From assembly GCA_022843025.1 (NCBI GenBank), contig JALHOL010000009.1, positions 1 to 64,000 on the forward strand: a stretch of DNA of 64,000 bases. Direction: 5' to 3'. The stretch is from Paracoccaceae bacterium (GTDB lineage: Bacteria; Pseudomonadota; Alphaproteobacteria; Rhodobacterales; Rhodobacteraceae). The notes under the pieces are model-generated. The model was given only the letters and a program-made list of their open reading frames with translations. It did no database searches and was not told the origin of the DNA. Each line of letters begins with the position of its first letter. The first letter of the stretch is position 1. Below, piece after piece: positions 61,547 through 64,000 of the stretch. A program made the position numbers and the translations under genes.

Positions 61547-62852
61547 TGCGTTCGTCCCTGCGCAGCACGATGAAGCCGTGCACGTTCATCGGGCCGGGCA
61601 AGCTGTCGGAGATGGCGCAAGGTCGGATACGCTGCTGATCTATGTGTCGGTTCCACTGCATCAGGTTGACGGCGAGTTCTTTCTTGAAAATCAGGCCTGC
61701 AACGGCCTGCGCCTTTGGGCCGACAATTTCCGGCGGCTGATCGTCGTGATCCCGGTTGCCGATGGCCCGCCACCGGCAGCCTGGGTTCCGCTTTATGCCG
61801 AAGTGGGCGCGGCGATGGAGCGGATCGAGATCGTCACTGTCCCCGAAGCCTATCGGCCTGACCGTTTCCTGCGCGCCTTGCCGGGCAATGTGCCCAAGCT
61901 GCGCGATGCGATCCAGCGCGCGGATTATCTGGGGTTTGCCATTGGCGGGCTGTTCGGGGATTGGGGTTCGGTGAGCGCGTATCTGGCGCATCGTATGGGG
62001 CTGCCCTTTTACGTCTGGACTGACCGTGTCGAATCCCAAGTCGTGCTGCAAAGCACGCGGTCCGGGCCGTGGAAGCGCTGGTTGCAGGCGCGTCTGTATT
62101 ACTGGCCGATGGTCTGGCTGGAGCGCTATCTGATCCGCCGTGCGGAGCTTGGCCTGTTTCACGGGCGCGAGACGTTTGAAACCTATGCGCCGTGGAGCCG
62201 CAATCCGCAGGTGGTGCATGACATCCATATCCGCAAGTCCGACCATATTTCGCCAGAGCGGTTGAACGCAAAGGTGGATGCGGCAACGGCGGGGCCCCTG
62301 AAGATATGCTACATGGGCCGGCCCGATGCGATGAAGGGGCCGCAGGATTGGCTGGCCGTGCTGGAAGGTCTGGCACGGAAAGGCATCGCATTTGAGGCAT
62401 CCTGGCTGGGCGAAGGCAGCGAGCTTGAGGCGATGCGCGCCCGGATCGAAAAAGGGCCGCTGGCCGGACGGGTGAGCCTGCCCGGATTTGTGCGGGATCG
62501 CGGGGCAATCCTGGAAGCGTTGCGTGACGCGCATGTCATGCTGTTCTGCCACAAGACCCCGGAATCGCCGCGCTGCCTGATCGAGGCATTGATGAGCGGC
62601 ACGCCGATCGTGGGGTACGAAAGCGCCTTTCCAAAGGATCTGATCGCCGAAAACGGCGGCGGGCGTCTGGTTGCACGAAACGATGTGCCTGCCCTGACCG
62701 AAGCGATGGCAGCCCTTGCAGGCAATCGCGGGGATCTGGCCGATCTTGTCCGGCGCGCGGCACGCGACGGCGAACAGTTTGACGATGAAACGGTGTTCCA
62801 CCATCGGGCCGAGCTGATCCGCACGCATCTAACGCGGGCGCGGGGCGACTGA
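61533..62852 (+). CDS. Glycosyltransferase family 4-like
   Basis: About 439 residues. The N-terminal part (TLLIYVSVPLHQVDGEFFLENQA, RRLIVVIPVADG, LGFAIGGLFGDWGSVSAYLAHRMGLPFYVWTD) is an unusual acceptor domain; the C-terminal half has the GT4 fold with IDIRKSDH-like HDIHIRKSD, ICYMGRPDAMKGPQDWL, ASWLGEGSELEAM and SPRCLIEALMSGTPIVGYE. It overlaps the BY-kinase gene by 14 bases; ATG 61533 follows AGGATGG, and ATG 61521 is an in-frame alternative. Sugar unknown. Confidence 0.83.
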   Translation: MPGIDAFVPAQHDEAVHVHRAGQAVGDGARSDTLLIYVSVPLHQVDGEFFLENQACNGLRLWADNFRRLIVVIPVADGPPPAAWVPLYAEVGAAMERIEIVTVPEAYRPDRFLRALPGNVPKLRDAIQRADYLGFAIGGLFGDWGSVSAYLAHRMGLPFYVWTDRVESQVVLQSTRSGPWKRWLQARLYYWPMVWLERYLIRRAELGLFHGRETFETYAPWSRNPQVVHDIHIRKSDHISPERLNAKVDAATAGPLKICYMGRPDAMKGPQDWLAVLEGLARKGIAFEASWLGEGSELEAMRARIEKGPLAGRVSLPGFVRDRGAILEALRDAHVMLFCHKTPESPRCLIEALMSGTPIVGYESAFPKDLIAENGGGRLVARNDVPALTEAMAALAGNRGDLADLVRRAARDGEQFDDETVFHHRAELIRTHLTRARGD

Positions 62853-62920
62853 ACATGGCCAATTTGTGGGGTTTTTCTTTGGGTCAACGGATGCTGCGGC
62901 GGGATTGACGGGAGAGTATT

Positions 62921-64000
62921 TTGACAATTGATCCTCGCCCCCAAGCCCATAGCAAGGGTCCGGATGGCGCGCTTCGCGTGGCTTATCTGGTCAACCAGTA
63001 CCCCAAGGTGAGCCATACCTTTATCCGGCGCGAGATCCTTTCGCTGGAGCGGCAGGGGGTGACAGTCCTGCGGTTTTCGATCCGGGGCTGGGATGCCGAA
63101 GTGGTTGACCCGCTGGATCATGCCGAAAAGGCGCAGACGCGATATGTGCTAAAGGATGGGCTTGGCCCGTTGGCGGCGGCGGTGGTGACGAATGTGCTGC
63201 GCCGACCGGGGGCGGTGTGGACGGCTCTGAAGGCGGCGCTGGCGATGTCGCGCCGGTCGGTCCGGTCCTGGCCTTATCACCTGATCTGGCTGGCCCATGC
63301 CTGCCGGTTGCGGCTGTGGTTGGAGGGCGAGAATGTGAGCCACCTGCACGCGCATTTCGGCACCAATTCGGCGGATGTGGCGCATCTGCTGCGCCTGTTG
63401 GGGGGGCCGAGCTACAGTTTCACGGTGCATGGGGCGGACGAATCCGACAATGCGCGCGTTCTGTCTTTCCCGCGCAAGACGGCGGCGGCGCGGTTCGTGG
63501 TGACGGTCAGCAGCTATACCCGCGCGCAATTGATGCGGGTTCTTCCGGCGGTGGACTGGCCAAAGCTGAAGGTGGTGCATTGCGGGCTGGATGAAGGGTT
63601 CTTTGCCGAGGCCCCGGCGGAATTGCCCGCCGAGCCGGTGCTGCTGTGCATCGGGCGGCTTTGCGCCGAGAAGGGGCATCTGACCCTGCTTGAGGCCTTT
63701 GCCAAGCTGGACCGTCCCGGCGTGAAGCTGGTCTTTGCCGGGGATGGCGAGTTTCGCGCGTTGATAGAGGCGCGCATCCGTGACCTGCGGCTGGAAGGTC
63801 GGGTGCAGATCACCGGCTGGATCGGCAGCGATGAGGTGCGCCGCCTGATCACGCAGGCCACGATCGTGGTGCAGCCAAGCCTGATGGAGGGCCTGCCGGT
63901 CGTGCTGATGGAGGCGATGGCGCAGGGGCGGGCAGTGGTATCCACCTATATCGCTGGGATCCCGGAACTGGTCGAGGCGGGGCGGACCGGCTGGCTGGTG
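62921..64000 (+). CDS. Glycosyltransferase family 4, 3' end missing (runs off right edge)
   Basis: Three hundred and sixty codons of an open frame run to the window edge. TTG 62921 is supported by GGGAG six bases before it. The sequence RVAYLVNQYPKVSHTFIRREILSLE is a typical start of colanic-acid-type GT4 enzymes, and HLHAHFGTNSADVAHL, FTVHGADE, CIGRLCAEKGHLTLLEAF, FAGDGEF and PSLMEGLPVVLMEAMAQGRAVV complete the pattern, the last containing the nucleotide-sugar binding acids. It belongs to the exopolysaccharide operon. Only the last part of the C-terminal domain is missing. Confidence 0.87.
   Translation, partial: MTIDPRPQAHSKGPDGALRVAYLVNQYPKVSHTFIRREILSLERQGVTVLRFSIRGWDAEVVDPLDHAEKAQTRYVLKDGLGPLAAAVVTNVLRRPGAVWTALKAALAMSRRSVRSWPYHLIWLAHACRLRLWLEGENVSHLHAHFGTNSADVAHLLRLLGGPSYSFTVHGADESDNARVLSFPRKTAAARFVVTVSSYTRAQLMRVLPAVDWPKLKVVHCGLDEGFFAEAPAELPAEPVLLCIGRLCAEKGHLTLLEAFAKLDRPGVKLVFAGDGEFRALIEARIRDLRLEGRVQITGWIGSDEVRRLITQATIVVQPSLMEGLPVVLMEAMAQGRAVVSTYIAGIPELVEAGRTGWLV

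Noticed and set aside
1..64000. CRISPR array, prophage or intact insertion sequence
   Set aside because: No spaced direct repeats of CRISPR type, no integrase or transposase gene and no phage structural block was seen, apart from the single spike-like gene.

Overview
The window is GC-rich, gene-dense DNA of an alphaproteobacterium, most likely a Rhodobacter-like member of the Rhodobacterales. This rests on protein character (class I lysyl-tRNA synthetase, tripartite tricarboxylate transporter with a TctDE-type two-component system, a gene-transfer-agent-like spike protein, ExoY/Wzz/BY-kinase polysaccharide genes), on frequent 4-base ATGA gene overlaps, and on a recurrent hairpin followed by a CCAGG(A/G)TATTT motif. 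Many housekeeping genes (ychF, trpA, rplY, pth, truA, lysK, nadD, ettA) point to a chromosome.

Layout. 1-4111: a cassette of exported or membrane proteins of unknown function, including a secreted trypsin-like protease with a discoidin-like C-terminal domain. 4831-17404: an accessory locus of glycosyltransferases, an ABC exporter and three kinase-fold (APH-type) proteins, surrounding a two-component system; one glycosyltransferase carries an N-terminal response-regulator receiver domain. This locus lies between two gene-poor stretches and ends beside tRNA-Ser(GCU). 17942-31458: mostly core genes (tRNA-Ser, ychF, trpA, a MarR regulator divergent from lldD, an MFS transporter, rplY, a family 2 glycosyltransferase, pth, DUF2332, a serine hydrolase, YcjF/YcjX, truA). 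31587-46958: a SulP transporter, an FMN-binding split-barrel protein, a large beta-helix protein like GTA head spikes, lysK, a TerB protein, a lipoprotein, dacB, nadD, ettA, an EamA transporter, adenine deaminase and exoD. 46959-53242: a complete TctDE/TctCBA tricarboxylate uptake system plus an extra binding protein, with a candidate response-regulator box before tctC. 53645-64000: the start of an exopolysaccharide locus (secreted RTX-like protein, ExoY, small membrane protein, ExeA-like ATPase, Wzz, BY-kinase, two glycosyltransferases), the last gene running off the right edge.

The best candidate for an undescribed system is 4831-17404. A membrane histidine kinase is encoded next to two receivers. 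One is an NtrC-type protein that has lost the GAFTGA loop and the Walker B acids; the other is fused to a MurG-like glycosyltransferase. The organisation suggests that one sensor controls synthesis of an exported glycoconjugate both by transcription and by direct phosphorylation of an enzyme. That reading is inference; the domain fusion and the degenerate ATPase are seen directly. Starts, RBSs and motifs were judged by eye; no database search was possible.
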